52,339 nucleotides of DNA from Methylobacterium dankookense (GTDB taxonomy: Bacteria > Pseudomonadota > Alphaproteobacteria > Rhizobiales > Beijerinckiaceae), in contig NZ_CABFVH010000041.1 of the NCBI RefSeq assembly GCF_902141855.1, forward strand, positions 1 to 52,339. The letters run 5' to 3'. Below the pieces are notes generated by a model that saw only the letters and a program-made list of their open reading frames with translations, was not told the DNA's origin and did no database searches. Positions within the stretch are counted from its first letter, which is position 1, and each line of letters starts with the position of its first letter. Both the position numbers and the translations under genes were made by a program. Of the stretch, positions 16,685-25,477 are shown in pieces.

Positions 16685-17632
16685 ATGACTGAGACCACCC
16701 CCCTCACCCTCAACGGCATCCCGGTCGAGGATACCTTCGCCGAGGCCTTCGACGTGGCCGGCACCGCGCTGATCGTCACCAACGACACCGCGCGCTGGGC
16801 GATGATCGCCGCCACCGTGATGACGGGCTTCGCCACCTCGGTGATCGGCTGCGGCGCCGAGGCCGGGATCGACGCCGAGCTCTCGCCCGAGGAGACGCCG
16901 GACGGTCGCCCGGGCGTGCGCATCCTGCTGTTCGGCTTCGAGCCGAACGGGCTGAAGGACCAGCTGATCAAGCGCGTCGGCCAGTGCATCCTCACCTGCC
17001 CCGGCACCGCCTGCTACGCGGGCGTCGAGGGGCCGACCAAGATCAAGCTCGGCGGCGCGATCCGCTATTTCGGCGACGGCTTCGCGGTCGCCAAGCGCCT
17101 GCCCGACGCGACGGGCAAGGCGCGCCGCTACTGGCGCATCCCGGTGATGGACGGCGAGTTCCTCTGCGAGGACTTCGTCCAGGCGGTGGACGGCGCGGTC
17201 GGCGGCGGCAACCTGCTCTTCCTCGGCCGCAAGCACGCCGACACCCTGCAGGTGGCCGAGATCGCGGTGGAGGCGGCCAAGGCCGTCCCCGGCGCGATCC
17301 TCCCCTTCCCCGGCGGCATCGTGCGCTCGGGCTCGAAGGTCGGCGGCCGCACCAAGGGCATGATGGCCTCGACCAACGACGCCTATTGCCCGACGCTGAA
17401 GGGGCGGGCCGGCTCGATGCTGCCGCCCGACTGCAACGTGGTGCTGGAGATCGTGATCGACGCCCTCACCTCGCAGGGCGTCTCGGACTCGATGCGCGCG
17501 GCGCTCCACGCGGCCACCGAGATCGGCGCCAAGCACGGGCTGCTCGCGGTCACGGCCGGCAATTACGGCGGCAATCTCGGCCGCCACCATTACCACTTGC
17601 GCGACCTGATCGCGAAGGAGGCGAGCGCGTGA
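16685..17632 (+). CDS. fhcD: Formylmethanofuran:H4MPT formyltransferase, complex subunit D
   Basis: A 315-residue formyltransferase (Ftr family) moving the formyl group from 5-formyl-dephospho-H4MPT to methylofuran. It begins MTETTPLTLNGIPVEDTFAEAFDV and shows GCGAEAGIDAEL, TCPGTACYAGV and LPFPGGIVRSGSKVGGRTKGMMAST, as in archaeal Ftr. The ATG at 16685 lies 18 bases after the repeat that separates it from fhcA. Its TGA overlaps the GTG start of fhcC. Confidence 0.96.
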   Translation: MTETTPLTLNGIPVEDTFAEAFDVAGTALIVTNDTARWAMIAATVMTGFATSVIGCGAEAGIDAELSPEETPDGRPGVRILLFGFEPNGLKDQLIKRVGQCILTCPGTACYAGVEGPTKIKLGGAIRYFGDGFAVAKRLPDATGKARRYWRIPVMDGEFLCEDFVQAVDGAVGGGNLLFLGRKHADTLQVAEIAVEAAKAVPGAILPFPGGIVRSGSKVGGRTKGMMASTNDAYCPTLKGRAGSMLPPDCNVVLEIVIDALTSQGVSDSMRAALHAATEIGAKHGLLAVTAGNYGGNLGRHHYHLRDLIAKEASA

Positions 17633-18423
17633 GCGTCCTGACCTTGCGCGAGGCGCCCCCCGAGCGCCTCGATCTCCTCCACGTCAACCCGCTCTCCCTG
17701 TCGGGCCTCTCCGAGGCCGAGGCCGAGCGGCTGCCCGTCGGCACCAGCCGGCGCGGCCTCACCCTCGGCGATTGCTTCACGGTGAAGCTCGACGGCTCGG
17801 ACACGCTGGTGATCGCGGGCGGGCACGAGCGGCTCGACCGGGTCGGCGCCGCGCTCTCGCAAGGGTCGATCCGCGTCGAGGGCGATGTCGGCCAGCGCCT
17901 CGGCGCCGGCATGGCGGGCGGCAGCCTTACCGTCACCGGGAATGCCGGGCCCTTCGCGGGCTCGGGCGCCACCGGCGGCACCATCACGGTCGAGGGCGAT
18001 GCGGGCGACCATGCCGGCGGGGCGGTCTACGCCGCCAAGGCCGGGCTCGACGGGGCGACCCTGGTGATCCGCGGCAGCGCCGGCGACCATCTCGGCGATT
18101 CCATGCGCCGCGGCCTGATCGTGGTGGAGCGGGCGGGCGCCTTCGCGGGCGCGCGTATGATCGCGGGCACCATCGCGGCCGGCAGCGTCGGCGACCATCC
18201 CGGCTACGGCATGCGCCGCGGCACCCTGCTCACCGGCGGCCACGGCGCCCTGATGCCGACCTTCGTGGAGACCGGCGCCCTCGACCTCGTCTATCTGCGC
18301 CTGCTCGCCCGCAGCCTGCGGGCGGTGAGCCCGCGCCACGCCGACCTCGCCTCGGGCGCGCCCCGGCGCTACGCGGGCGACCTTGCCACGATCGGCAAGG
18401 GCGAGCTCTGGGTGGCGGGCTGA
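17629..18423 (+). CDS. fhcC: Formyltransferase/hydrolase complex subunit C
   Basis: A 264-residue FwdC-like subunit forming a right-handed beta-helix, homologous to the C-terminal domain of glutamate synthase. Repeated glycine-rich turns are obvious: VEGDVGQRLGAGMAGGSLTV, GNAGPFAGSGATGGTITV, EGDAGDHAGGAVYAA, GSAGDHLGDSMRRGLIVV, GDHPGYGMRRGTLL. The GTG start overlaps the fhcD stop (GTGA). It is the last gene of the fhcBADC operon and is followed by a family C repeat. Confidence 0.95.
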   Translation: MSVLTLREAPPERLDLLHVNPLSLSGLSEAEAERLPVGTSRRGLTLGDCFTVKLDGSDTLVIAGGHERLDRVGAALSQGSIRVEGDVGQRLGAGMAGGSLTVTGNAGPFAGSGATGGTITVEGDAGDHAGGAVYAAKAGLDGATLVIRGSAGDHLGDSMRRGLIVVERAGAFAGARMIAGTIAAGSVGDHPGYGMRRGTLLTGGHGALMPTFVETGALDLVYLRLLARSLRAVSPRHADLASGAPRRYAGDLATIGKGELWVAG

Positions 18424-18456
18424 GCGGGGCGGAGACGCGCATCGTCCCACCCTCGA

Positions 18457-18568
18457 CCTCATCCTGAGGCGCCGGAGCGCAGCGGAGGCCTCGAAGGAGG
18501 CCTCCAGCCGCCTCGCGATCCCTGGGGCCTCCTTCGAGGGCCGCCCGCGCGGCCACCTCAGGATGAGG
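18457..18568. repeat. Palindromic intergenic repeat, copy 1 (family C)
   Basis: Outer arms CCTCATCCTGAGG (18457-18469) and CCTCAGGATGAGG (18556-18568), with inner CCTCGAAGGAGGCC and GGCCTCCTTCGAGG arms. It lies after fhcC. A second copy is at 34161-34274. Confidence 0.85.
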
Positions 18569-18685
18569 CCGCTGGATGGGATGAAGCCGGCCGCTGAACC
18601 GTGACGCCCCTGGGCGGTCCCCGCTCCTGCATCATATGGCAGCGAACGGCCGCCGGACGGCCGGCCCGAGAACCGGGGAACGCCG

Positions 18686-18892
18686 ATGCTCATCCTGCTC
18701 TCGATCTGCCTCGTCGCGCAGCCGACCACCTGCAAGGAGGACAGGATCGAGCTGTCCTACGAGGCGACGAGCCCGTTCATCTGCCTGCGCAACTCGCAGA
18801 GCGCGCTCGCGACCTGGCAGGAGAGCCATCCCGAATGGCATGTCGCCCGCTGGCGCTGCGCTGCGCGGGGGAGCCAGCCGAAGGATCTGTGA
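18686..18892 (+). CDS. Small cysteine-containing protein of unknown function
   Basis: A 68-residue protein with cysteines at CLVAQPTTCK, PFICLRN and ARWRC, and the pattern ALATWQESHPEWHVARWRC at its C-terminus. Small proteins ending in W..HP.W.V.RW.C are frequent in Methylobacterium and relatives, but have no assigned function. The N-terminus is hydrophobic (MLILLSICLVA) and could be an export signal or part of the fold. It stands alone between two intergenic repeats. Confidence 0.6.
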   Translation: MLILLSICLVAQPTTCKEDRIELSYEATSPFICLRNSQSALATWQESHPEWHVARWRCAARGSQPKDL

Positions 18893-18920
18893 GGCGCGCC
18901 GTCGCCGAACTCCAGCGCGT

Positions 18921-19122
18921 CCCCCTCTCCCCGCCGGGCGGGGAGAGGCCTGCCTGCACCGTGTCGTGCAGGCAGGAAGCGGAGGCGTAAGCCGGAGCGG
19001 CGGTGAGGGGGCGGCTCCGGAAGAGATTCCGCCTGAATCGCCCCCTCACCCCCGGCTGCCGCCTCGCTTCATGCCCCGGCAAGGGGGCATGAAGCCCTCT
19101 CCCCGCAGGCGGGGAGAGCGGG
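18921..19122. repeat. Mosaic multi-hairpin repeat, copy 1 (family F)
   Basis: A chain of perfect stems: CCTCTCCCCGCC/GGCGGGGAGAGG (18924-18948), CCTGCCTGCAC/GTGCAGGCAGG (18949-18976), GGTGAGGGGGCG/CGCCCCCTCACC (19002-19050), CATGCCCC/GGGGCATG (19070-19091), and a final CTCTCCCCGC/GCGGGGAGAG. It ends four bases before the maeB stop codon. A similar mosaic lies at 27866-28100. Confidence 0.8.
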
Positions 19123-19125
19123 GTG

Positions 19126-21459
19126 TCACTCCGAGATCAGCCCGAGGCCGGCCTCGGCCGAATCCGCGCTGACGCCCTCGGCGCTCCCCTGCGCCTCCAC
19201 CACCGCCGCTGTGGTGACGTTCACGATGCCGCGGGCGGTCACCGAGGGGGTGAGGATGTGGGCGGGCTTGGCCGGCCCGATCAGCAGCGGGCCCACCGGC
19301 AGCGCGTCGGCCAGAACCTTGGCGAACTGGAAGGCGATGTTGGCCGCGTCGAGGTTCGGGAAGACGAGGATGTTGGCCGAGCCCTTCAGCCGCGAGCCCG
19401 GCAGGACCCGGTCGCGGGTCAGCTCGGAGAGGGCCGAATCGGCCTGCATCTCGCCGTCGACCTGCAGGTCCGGGGCGCGCTCGTGCAGGAGCCCGAGCGC
19501 GGTGCGCATCTTCACGGCCGAGGTCGAATCGGACTGGCCGAAATCGGAATGGCTGAGGAGCGCGATCTTCGGGGTCAGGCCGAATCGGGTGACGTGGTTG
19601 GCGCAGGCGACCGCCACCTCGGCGATCTCCTCGGCGGAGGGGTCCTGCCGCACATGGGTGTCGGCGAGGAAGTAGGCGCCCTTCTTCGTCACGATGAGGC
19701 TCATCGCGGCGCATTGCGTCAGGCCGGGCTTGAGGCCGATCACGTCGCGGATGATGCGCAGGCGCGTCTCGAACCGGCCCTCCAGGCCGCAGATCAGCGC
19801 GTCCGCCTCGCCCCGGCGCACGGCGATGGCGCCGATCACCGTGGTGTTGGTGCGGACCAGCGTGCGCGCCGCCTCCGGCGTGATGCCGCGCCGGCCGGCC
19901 ACGTCGAGATAGGTCTGGACGTATTTGCGGTAGCGCGGATCGTCCTCGGGATCGATCAGCTCGAAGTCGCGGCCCTCCTGGATCGACAGGCCGAAGCGCT
20001 TGAGCCGGGTCTCGACCACGCGCGGGCGGCCCACCAGGATCGGCTTGGCGACGCCGTCCTCGACGATGGCCTGCACGGCGCGCAGCACGCGCTCGTCCTC
20101 GCCCTCGGCGTAGATGACGCGCTTCGGCGCCTCCTTCGCCTTGGAGAAGAGCGGCTTCATGATGAAGCCGGAGCGGTGCACGAAGCGGTCGAGCGATTCG
20201 GCGTAGGCCTCGATGTCGGCCACCGGGCGCCCGGCGACGCCCGAATCCATCGCCGCCTTGGCGACGGCGGGGGCGATGCGCAGGATCAGGCGCGGGTCGA
20301 ACGGGCTCGGGATCAGCGAGCGGGGGCCGAAGGGCCGGGCCTCGCCGCCATAGGCGCGGGCGACCACGTCCGAGGGCGTCTCGCGGGCGAGCGCCGCGAT
20401 CGCCTTCACGGCGGCCTTCTTCATCTCCTCGTTGATCTTGCTCGCGCCGACATCCAGCGCGCCGCGGAAGATGTAGGGGAAGCAGAGGACGTTGTTGACC
20501 TGGTTCGGGAAGTCCGAGCGCCCGGTGCAGATCATCGCGTCCGGCCGCGCCTTCTCGGCGAGGTCCGGCATGATCTCCGGATAGGGGTTGGCGAGCGCCA
20601 TGATGAGCGGCTTCTCGGCCATCGTCTCGAGATATTCGGGCTTCAGCACGCCGCCGGCCGAGAGGCCGATGAAGATGTCGGCGCCCGGGATCACCTCGGC
20701 GAGCGTCCGCGCCTCGGTCTCCTTCGCGTAGACGTCCTTCCAGCGGTCCATCAGCTCGGTGCGGCCCTTGAAGACCACGCCCTTGATGTCGGTGACCGTG
20801 ATGTTCTCGACCCGGGCGCCGAGGGAGACCAGGATGTTGAGGCAGGCGAGCGCCGCCGCGCCCGCGCCGGAGGTGACGATCCGGGCGTCCTCCAGCTTCT
20901 TGCCCGCGAGCTCCAGGCCGTTGAGGACGGCGGCCGCCACGATGATCGCGGTGCCGTGCTGGTCGTCGTGGAAGACCGGGATGTTCATCCGCTCCCGGCA
21001 GCGCTCCTCGACCTCGAAGCACTCGGGGGCTTTGATGTCCTCCAGGTTGATGCCGCCGAAGGTCGGCTCCAGGGCGCAGACCACGTCGACGAGCTTGTCG
21101 ACGTCCTTCTGGTCGACCTCTATGTCGAACACGTCGATGCCGGCGAACTTCTTGAAGAGGACGGCCTTGCCCTCCATCACCGGCTTCGAGGCGAGCGGGC
21201 CGATATCGCCGAGGCCGAGCACGGCGGTGCCGTTCGAGAGCACGGCGACGAGGTTCTGGCGGATGGTGAGGGTCGCGGCCTCCTGCGGGTCCTCGTGGAT
21301 CGCCATGCAGGCGGCGGCCACGCCCGGCGAGTAGGCGAGCGCGAGGTCGCGCTGGTTGCCGAGCGGCTTCGTCGCCTGGATCTCCAGCTTCCCGGGCTTG
21401 GGCAGGCGGTGGTAGACGAGCGCCCCGGACTTCAGGTCCTCGGACATGTTCTCGGCCAT
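19126..21459 (-). CDS. maeB: NADP-type malic enzyme with C-terminal phosphotransacetylase-like domain
   Basis: A 777-residue MaeB-type protein. The N-terminal malic enzyme part (about residues 1-430) decarboxylates malate to pyruvate and has KPLGNQRDLALAYSPGVA, FGGINLEDIKAPECFE and FHDDQHGTAIIVAA. The C-terminal 330 residues resemble phosphate acetyltransferase (VIYAEGEDERVLRA, VGRPRVVETRLKRFGL); in this family that domain is regulatory and binds acetyl-CoA. The ATG at 21459 follows GGGAGAGAGGG. Upstream is a divergent acetyltransferase gene only 54 bases away. Confidence 0.93.
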   Translation of the reverse strand: MAENMSEDLKSGALVYHRLPKPGKLEIQATKPLGNQRDLALAYSPGVAAACMAIHEDPQEAATLTIRQNLVAVLSNGTAVLGLGDIGPLASKPVMEGKAVLFKKFAGIDVFDIEVDQKDVDKLVDVVCALEPTFGGINLEDIKAPECFEVEERCRERMNIPVFHDDQHGTAIIVAAAVLNGLELAGKKLEDARIVTSGAGAAALACLNILVSLGARVENITVTDIKGVVFKGRTELMDRWKDVYAKETEARTLAEVIPGADIFIGLSAGGVLKPEYLETMAEKPLIMALANPYPEIMPDLAEKARPDAMICTGRSDFPNQVNNVLCFPYIFRGALDVGASKINEEMKKAAVKAIAALARETPSDVVARAYGGEARPFGPRSLIPSPFDPRLILRIAPAVAKAAMDSGVAGRPVADIEAYAESLDRFVHRSGFIMKPLFSKAKEAPKRVIYAEGEDERVLRAVQAIVEDGVAKPILVGRPRVVETRLKRFGLSIQEGRDFELIDPEDDPRYRKYVQTYLDVAGRRGITPEAARTLVRTNTTVIGAIAVRRGEADALICGLEGRFETRLRIIRDVIGLKPGLTQCAAMSLIVTKKGAYFLADTHVRQDPSAEEIAEVAVACANHVTRFGLTPKIALLSHSDFGQSDSTSAVKMRTALGLLHERAPDLQVDGEMQADSALSELTRDRVLPGSRLKGSANILVFPNLDAANIAFQFAKVLADALPVGPLLIGPAKPAHILTPSVTARGIVNVTTAAVVEAQGSAEGVSADSAEAGLGLISE

Positions 21460-21513
21460 GACCCTCTCTCCCGCTCCCTGGAACCGTTGCGGCGCGGCGG
21501 CAGGCCACGCCCC

Positions 21514-22134
21514 TTGAAGGCCCTGTTGCACCGGCTGCGCAGTGGGCGCAACCCGAACAACGAGACACGGATCCACCTCGCGAAACTGGTTTCCCGCTAC
21601 GGTTTCTCCATCGGCGCCTATTCCTACGGGCGGCCGAAGGTCCGCTTTCCGGAGTCCGGGCAGCACCTGACGATCGGGCGCTACTGTTCCATCGCGGACC
21701 GGGTCGAGATCCTGCTCGGGGGCGGGCACCGGCTCGACTGGGTGGCGACCTACCCCTTCGCGGCGATGCGCGTGCATTTCCCCGACGCGGAGGCGCCGGC
21801 GGATTACCACGCCTCCCGCGGCGGCGTGACGATCGGGCACGACGTCTGGCTCGGCTCGGGCTGCATGATCCTGTCCGGCGTCACGGTCGGCCACGGGGCG
21901 GTGGTGGCCGCCCGCGCGGTGGTGAGCCGCGACGTGCCGCCCTACGCGGTGGTCGCCGGCAACCCGGCCCGGGTGGTGCGCACCCGCTTCGACCCCGAGA
22001 CGGTTGCCGCCCTCCTCGAGACGGCGTGGTGGGACTTGGCCCCGGAGACCGTGTCGCGGCTCGTCCCCCTGCTCTGCAGCGAGCGGACGGACGAGCTCGT
22101 CGCCGCGCTCCGCGCCGTTGCGCCGCCCCGCTGA
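21514..22134 (+). CDS. CatB/Vat-like hexapeptide acetyltransferase
   Basis: A left-handed beta-helix O-acetyltransferase of the xenobiotic acetyltransferase class. It shows YSYGRPKVRFPESGQHLTIGRYCSIADRVEILLGGGHRLDWVATYPF, with the family's catalytic-region His, and hexapeptide turns VTIGHDVWLGSGCMILSGVTVGHGAVVAARAVVSRDVPPYAVVAGNPARVV. A TTG at 21514 with GGCAGG upstream is the best visible start. No ATG or GTG fits, so the start is uncertain. The substrate (antibiotic, sugar or serine) cannot be told. It is divergent from maeB and followed by a DUF3297 gene. Confidence 0.75.
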   Translation: MKALLHRLRSGRNPNNETRIHLAKLVSRYGFSIGAYSYGRPKVRFPESGQHLTIGRYCSIADRVEILLGGGHRLDWVATYPFAAMRVHFPDAEAPADYHASRGGVTIGHDVWLGSGCMILSGVTVGHGAVVAARAVVSRDVPPYAVVAGNPARVVRTRFDPETVAALLETAWWDLAPETVSRLVPLLCSERTDELVAALRAVAPPR

Positions 22135-22174
22135 ATCGCCTACCCGCAGCGGTTTCGAGATAGAGACGATGCCG

Positions 22175-22441
22175 ATGTCCGACACGCCCCCCGACCGCCT
22201 CGCGGCCAACCCCAACAGCCCGTTTTACGACGAGAAGATGCTGGAACGCGGCGTCGGCGTGCGCTTCAAGGGCGTCGAGAAGACCAATGTCGAGGAATAC
22301 TGCGTCAGCGAGGGCTGGGTGCGGCTCTCGGCCGGCAAGACCCTCGACCGCGCCGGCAACCCGATGACGGTGAAGCTGAAGGGACCGGTCGAGCCCTATT
22401 TCCGCGACGCCGAGGATGCCGCGTCGACGCCCGAGGCCTGA
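22175..22441 (+). CDS. DUF3297 family protein
   Basis: An 88-residue protein with the family signature: SDTPPDRLAANPNSPFYDEKMLERGVGVRFKGVEKTNVEEYCVSEGWVRLSAG, then GNPMTVKLKGPVEPYF. Function unknown; the family is a small conserved glutathione-associated-type protein in Proteobacteria. An in-frame ATG six bases upstream (22169) is an alternative start. The last 46 bases overlap the convergent gene at 22396. Confidence 0.85.
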   Translation: MSDTPPDRLAANPNSPFYDEKMLERGVGVRFKGVEKTNVEEYCVSEGWVRLSAGKTLDRAGNPMTVKLKGPVEPYFRDAEDAASTPEA

Positions 22442-22734
22442 GCCGCCACCCGCCTGAGGCCGCCCGCATAGTCGCGCAACGCCGCCTCGACCAGGGCGGC
22501 GACCTGCGCGTGCGTCCGCGGCGCCCGCACGACGAGGCTCGCCAACACCTCCGGATGCCCGCGCCGCTGCTTCGGCGTGCGGGCATGGTTCGAGAGGCGC
22601 AGGCGCCAGGGGCTGCCGTCCTGCGCCAGATAGAGGCTGTCGCCGCGCTCGTTCCGGGCGACCACGCGGAAGCCGTGCCCGGCCAGCAGCGCCGCCGCGC
22701 GGGCGAGGGCCTGGAGCGGTGGCAGCGTGCTCAT
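22396..22734 (-). CDS. Hypothetical protein coupled to a glycosyltransferase
   Basis: A 112-residue protein, MSTLPPLQALARAAALLAGHGFRVVARNERGDSLYLA and then WRLRLSNHARTPKQRRGHPEVLASLVVR. The pattern of a D-S-x-YL strand followed by LRLSNHA suggests a small alpha/beta domain. No named family was recognised. Its ATG overlaps the TGA of the upstream glycosyltransferase (ATGA), so they are co-translated. The 3' end overlaps DUF3297 in convergent orientation. Confidence 0.55.
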   Translation of the reverse strand: MSTLPPLQALARAAALLAGHGFRVVARNERGDSLYLAQDGSPWRLRLSNHARTPKQRRGHPEVLASLVVRAPRTHAQVAALVEAALRDYAGGLRRVAAQASGVDAASSASRK

Positions 22735-23618
22735 CGTAGGGCCTCCAGCCCCTCCCGCTCCAGCGCCCCCCGCCCGCGCAGGGCGGCGAGCGCCCCGGCG
22801 GCCGAGCCGCCGTAGCGCTCCCAGCCGGCGCGGCGGAAGACGAGGAGGGAGAGCGCGGCCTTCGGCGCGTTGGCGAGCAGCGTGGCGAGGCTCGGGTCGG
22901 GCAGGCCGTATTTGCGGGCGACGTAGGCCTTCGACCAGGCGAGGTGCCAGCGGGCGCGGAAGACCCGGCCGCGCTCCGGGGCCGAGGAGCGCCCGCGCCC
23001 GTGCAGGGCCACCGCCCCGTGCACGTGGACGAGGGCGCGGCCCGCATCGGCGACGCGGCGGCAGAGGTCGTCGTCCTCGTAGAACAGGAAGATCGACGCG
23101 TCGAAGCCGCCCAGGCCGAGCAGGAAGGCCCGCTCCGCCATCAGGCAGGCGCCGGAGAGGAAGGGCGCGCAGGCATCGCCCTCCGGCAGGTCGCGGCGGC
23201 CCTTGGCGTTCGCGAGGTAGGGGCTCAGGAAGGACTGGGCCTGGAAGAAGAAGCGCCCGTCCGGCTCGACGATGCGCGGGGCGTAGAGTCCCGCATCCGG
23301 ATAGGCGCGGACGGCCTCGCGCAGGGCCGAAGCGGCGCCGGGCTGCAGGATCAGGTCCGGGTTGAGGATGAGGATGTGGGTCGCGCCCTCGGCCGACCGC
23401 AGGCCGAGATTGTTGGCCCGGCCGTAGCCCTCGTTGCGGGGATTGCGCAGGACGCGCGCGCCGAGCCGCTCCGCCAGATCCGCCGAGCCGTCGCGGCTCG
23501 CATTGTCGACGACGATCGCCGGCACGCCCTCGCGCGCCAGGGCCGCGAGGCAGTCCGGGAGCGCGTGGGCGCTGTCGTGGGCGACGACGATCGCGACGAT
23601 GTCCGGCACGTGAACCAT
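22731..23618 (-). CDS. Family 2 glycosyltransferase
   Basis: A 295-residue GT-A glycosyltransferase of the rhamnosyltransferase-like GT2 group. The N-terminal IVAIVVAHDSAHALPDCLAAL is followed by AIVVDNASRDGSADLA, the nucleotide-sugar contact NEGYGRANNLGL, the metal-binding ILNPDLIL, and the acceptor-region LGGFDASIFLFYEDDDLCRR. The E-D-D at the end of that segment is the catalytic region. GGGAGG precedes the ATG. The likely role is cell-surface polysaccharide synthesis; the sugar is unknown. It is close upstream of the hypothetical protein and downstream of aspS on the same strand. Confidence 0.88.
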   Translation of the reverse strand: MVHVPDIVAIVVAHDSAHALPDCLAALAREGVPAIVVDNASRDGSADLAERLGARVLRNPRNEGYGRANNLGLRSAEGATHILILNPDLILQPGAASALREAVRAYPDAGLYAPRIVEPDGRFFFQAQSFLSPYLANAKGRRDLPEGDACAPFLSGACLMAERAFLLGLGGFDASIFLFYEDDDLCRRVADAGRALVHVHGAVALHGRGRSSAPERGRVFRARWHLAWSKAYVARKYGLPDPSLATLLANAPKAALSLLVFRRAGWERYGGSAAGALAALRGRGALEREGLEALR

Positions 23619-23662
23619 CCATCTCCCTCCCCCCGCTGCGGGGGAGAGGGTTGGGCCGCGCC

Positions 23663-25477
23663 TTAAGCCTTCTTCTCGGGCAGGTTCAGGCGGATGTGCA
23701 GCTCGCGGAGCTGCTTGGCCGTCGCCTCGGAGGGCGCGCTCATCATCAGGTCCTCGGCGCGCTGGTTCATCGGGAACAGCACCACCTCGCGGATGTTCGG
23801 CTCGTTGCAGAGGAGCATCACGATGCGGTCGACGCCGGGCGCGATGCCGCCGTGCGGCGGGGCGCCGAGGCGCAGCGCCGAGAGCATGCCGCCGAACTTC
23901 GCCTCCAGCACATCCTTGCCGTAGCCGGCCAGCCCGAAGGCCTTCTCCATGATCTCCGGCTTGTGGTTCCGGATGGCGCCCGAGGACAGCTCGATGCCGT
24001 TGCAGACGATGTCGTACTGGAAGGCCTTGATGCCGAGGATCGTCTCCGCGTCGGCCTCGCCGAGGTTCAGGAAGGCCTCGTGGTCGAAGTTCGGCATCGA
24101 GAACGGGTTGTGCGAGAAGTCGATCTTCTTCTCGTCCTCGTTCCACTCGAACATCGGGAAGTCGGTGATCCAGCAGAAGGCGTACTGGTCCTTGTCCGAC
24201 AGGTCGAGGTCGTCGCCGATGCGGATGCGGGCCTTGCCGGCGAGCGCCGCCGCCTTGGCCTCGGGGCCGGCGGCGAAGAACACCGCGTCGCCGGCCTTCG
24301 CGCCGGCCTTCTGCGCGATGCGCGCCTGGATCTCGGCCGGGATGAACTTGGCGATGGGGCCGCGGCCCGTGAGCTGGCCGCCCTCCTCCTCGAACACGAT
24401 ATAGCCGAGGCCGGGCGCGCCCTCGGAGCGGGCCCAGTCGTTCAGCTTGTCGAAGAAGGAGCGCGACTGGGAGGCCGCGCCCGTGGCGGGGATGGCGCGG
24501 ACCACGCCGCCCGACTTGATCACGCCCTTGAACGCCTTGAACTCGACCGCGTCCTCGGCGAACTCGTCCGTCACGTCGGCGATGATCAGCGGGTTGCGGA
24601 GGTCCGGCTTGTCGACGCCGTATCTCAGCATGGCGTCGGCATAGGTGATGCGCGGGAACACGTCGGTGACGCGCTTGCCCTCGGCGAATTCCTCGAACAC
24701 GCCGCGCAGCACCGGCTCCACCGACTGGAACACGTCCTCCTGCGTGACGAAGCTCATCTCGATGTCGAGCTGGTAGAACTCGCCCGGGGAGCGATCCGCC
24801 CGCGCATCCTCGTCGCGGAAGCAGGGCGCGATCTGGAAGTAGCGGTCGAAGCCCGCGATCATCGTGAGCTGCTTGAACTGCTGCGGCGCCTGCGGCAGCG
24901 CGTAGAACTTGCCGGGATGCAGGCGCGAGGGCACCAGGAAGTCGCGCGCGCCCTCGGGCGACGAGGCGGTCAGGATCGGCGTCTGGAACTCGAAGAAGCC
25001 GCCGTCCCGCATGCGGCGGCGGAGCGCGTCGATGATCGCGCCGCGCTTCATGATGTTGGCGTGGAGCTTCTCGCGTCGGAGATCCAGGAAGCGGTAGCGC
25101 AGCCGCGTCTCCTCCGGATACTCCACGTCGCCGAAGACCGGCAGCGGCAGCTCGGCCGCCGCGCCCAGCACCTCGAGGTCGTCGATATAGACCTCGATCG
25201 CGCCGGTCGGCAGCTCGGGATTCTCCGTGCCGGCGGGGCGCTGGCGGACGCGCCCGTCGATGCGGATCACCCATTCGGAGCGCACGCCCTCGGCCAGTTT
25301 GAAGGCCTTGGAATCGGAGTCCACCACGCACTGCGTCAGGCCGTAATGGTCGCGCAGATCGATGAACAGCACGCCGCCATGGTCGCGGATGCGGTGGCAC
25401 CAGCCGGAGAGGCGGGTGGTCCCGCCGACGTCGGACGGGCGGAGCGCGCCGCAGGTATGGGAACGGTAACGGTGCAC
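23663..25477 (-). CDS. aspS: Aspartyl-tRNA synthetase
   Basis: A 604-residue class II synthetase of the bacterial AspRS type. The start is set at the GTG giving VHRYRSHTCGALRPSDVGG, the standard N-terminus; the open frame upstream adds 16 unrelated residues. An OB-fold anticodon domain (LSGWCHRIRDHGGVLFIDLRDHYG) is followed by catalytic motif 1 and 2 regions (RRMRDGGFFEFQTPILT, FYQLDIEMSF), a GAD insertion (about 290-420) and motif 3 (GGIAPGVDRIVMLLCNEPNIREV). Confidence 0.96.
   Translation of the reverse strand: MHRYRSHTCGALRPSDVGGTTRLSGWCHRIRDHGGVLFIDLRDHYGLTQCVVDSDSKAFKLAEGVRSEWVIRIDGRVRQRPAGTENPELPTGAIEVYIDDLEVLGAAAELPLPVFGDVEYPEETRLRYRFLDLRREKLHANIMKRGAIIDALRRRMRDGGFFEFQTPILTASSPEGARDFLVPSRLHPGKFYALPQAPQQFKQLTMIAGFDRYFQIAPCFRDEDARADRSPGEFYQLDIEMSFVTQEDVFQSVEPVLRGVFEEFAEGKRVTDVFPRITYADAMLRYGVDKPDLRNPLIIADVTDEFAEDAVEFKAFKGVIKSGGVVRAIPATGAASQSRSFFDKLNDWARSEGAPGLGYIVFEEEGGQLTGRGPIAKFIPAEIQARIAQKAGAKAGDAVFFAAGPEAKAAALAGKARIRIGDDLDLSDKDQYAFCWITDFPMFEWNEDEKKIDFSHNPFSMPNFDHEAFLNLGEADAETILGIKAFQYDIVCNGIELSSGAIRNHKPEIMEKAFGLAGYGKDVLEAKFGGMLSALRLGAPPHGGIAPGVDRIVMLLCNEPNIREVVLFPMNQRAEDLMMSAPSEATAKQLRELHIRLNLPEKKA

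Noticed and set aside
19123..21490. Thousand-residue plus-strand frame ending in the acetyltransferase
   Set aside because: Only the last 207 codons resemble a protein family; the rest is antisense to maeB.
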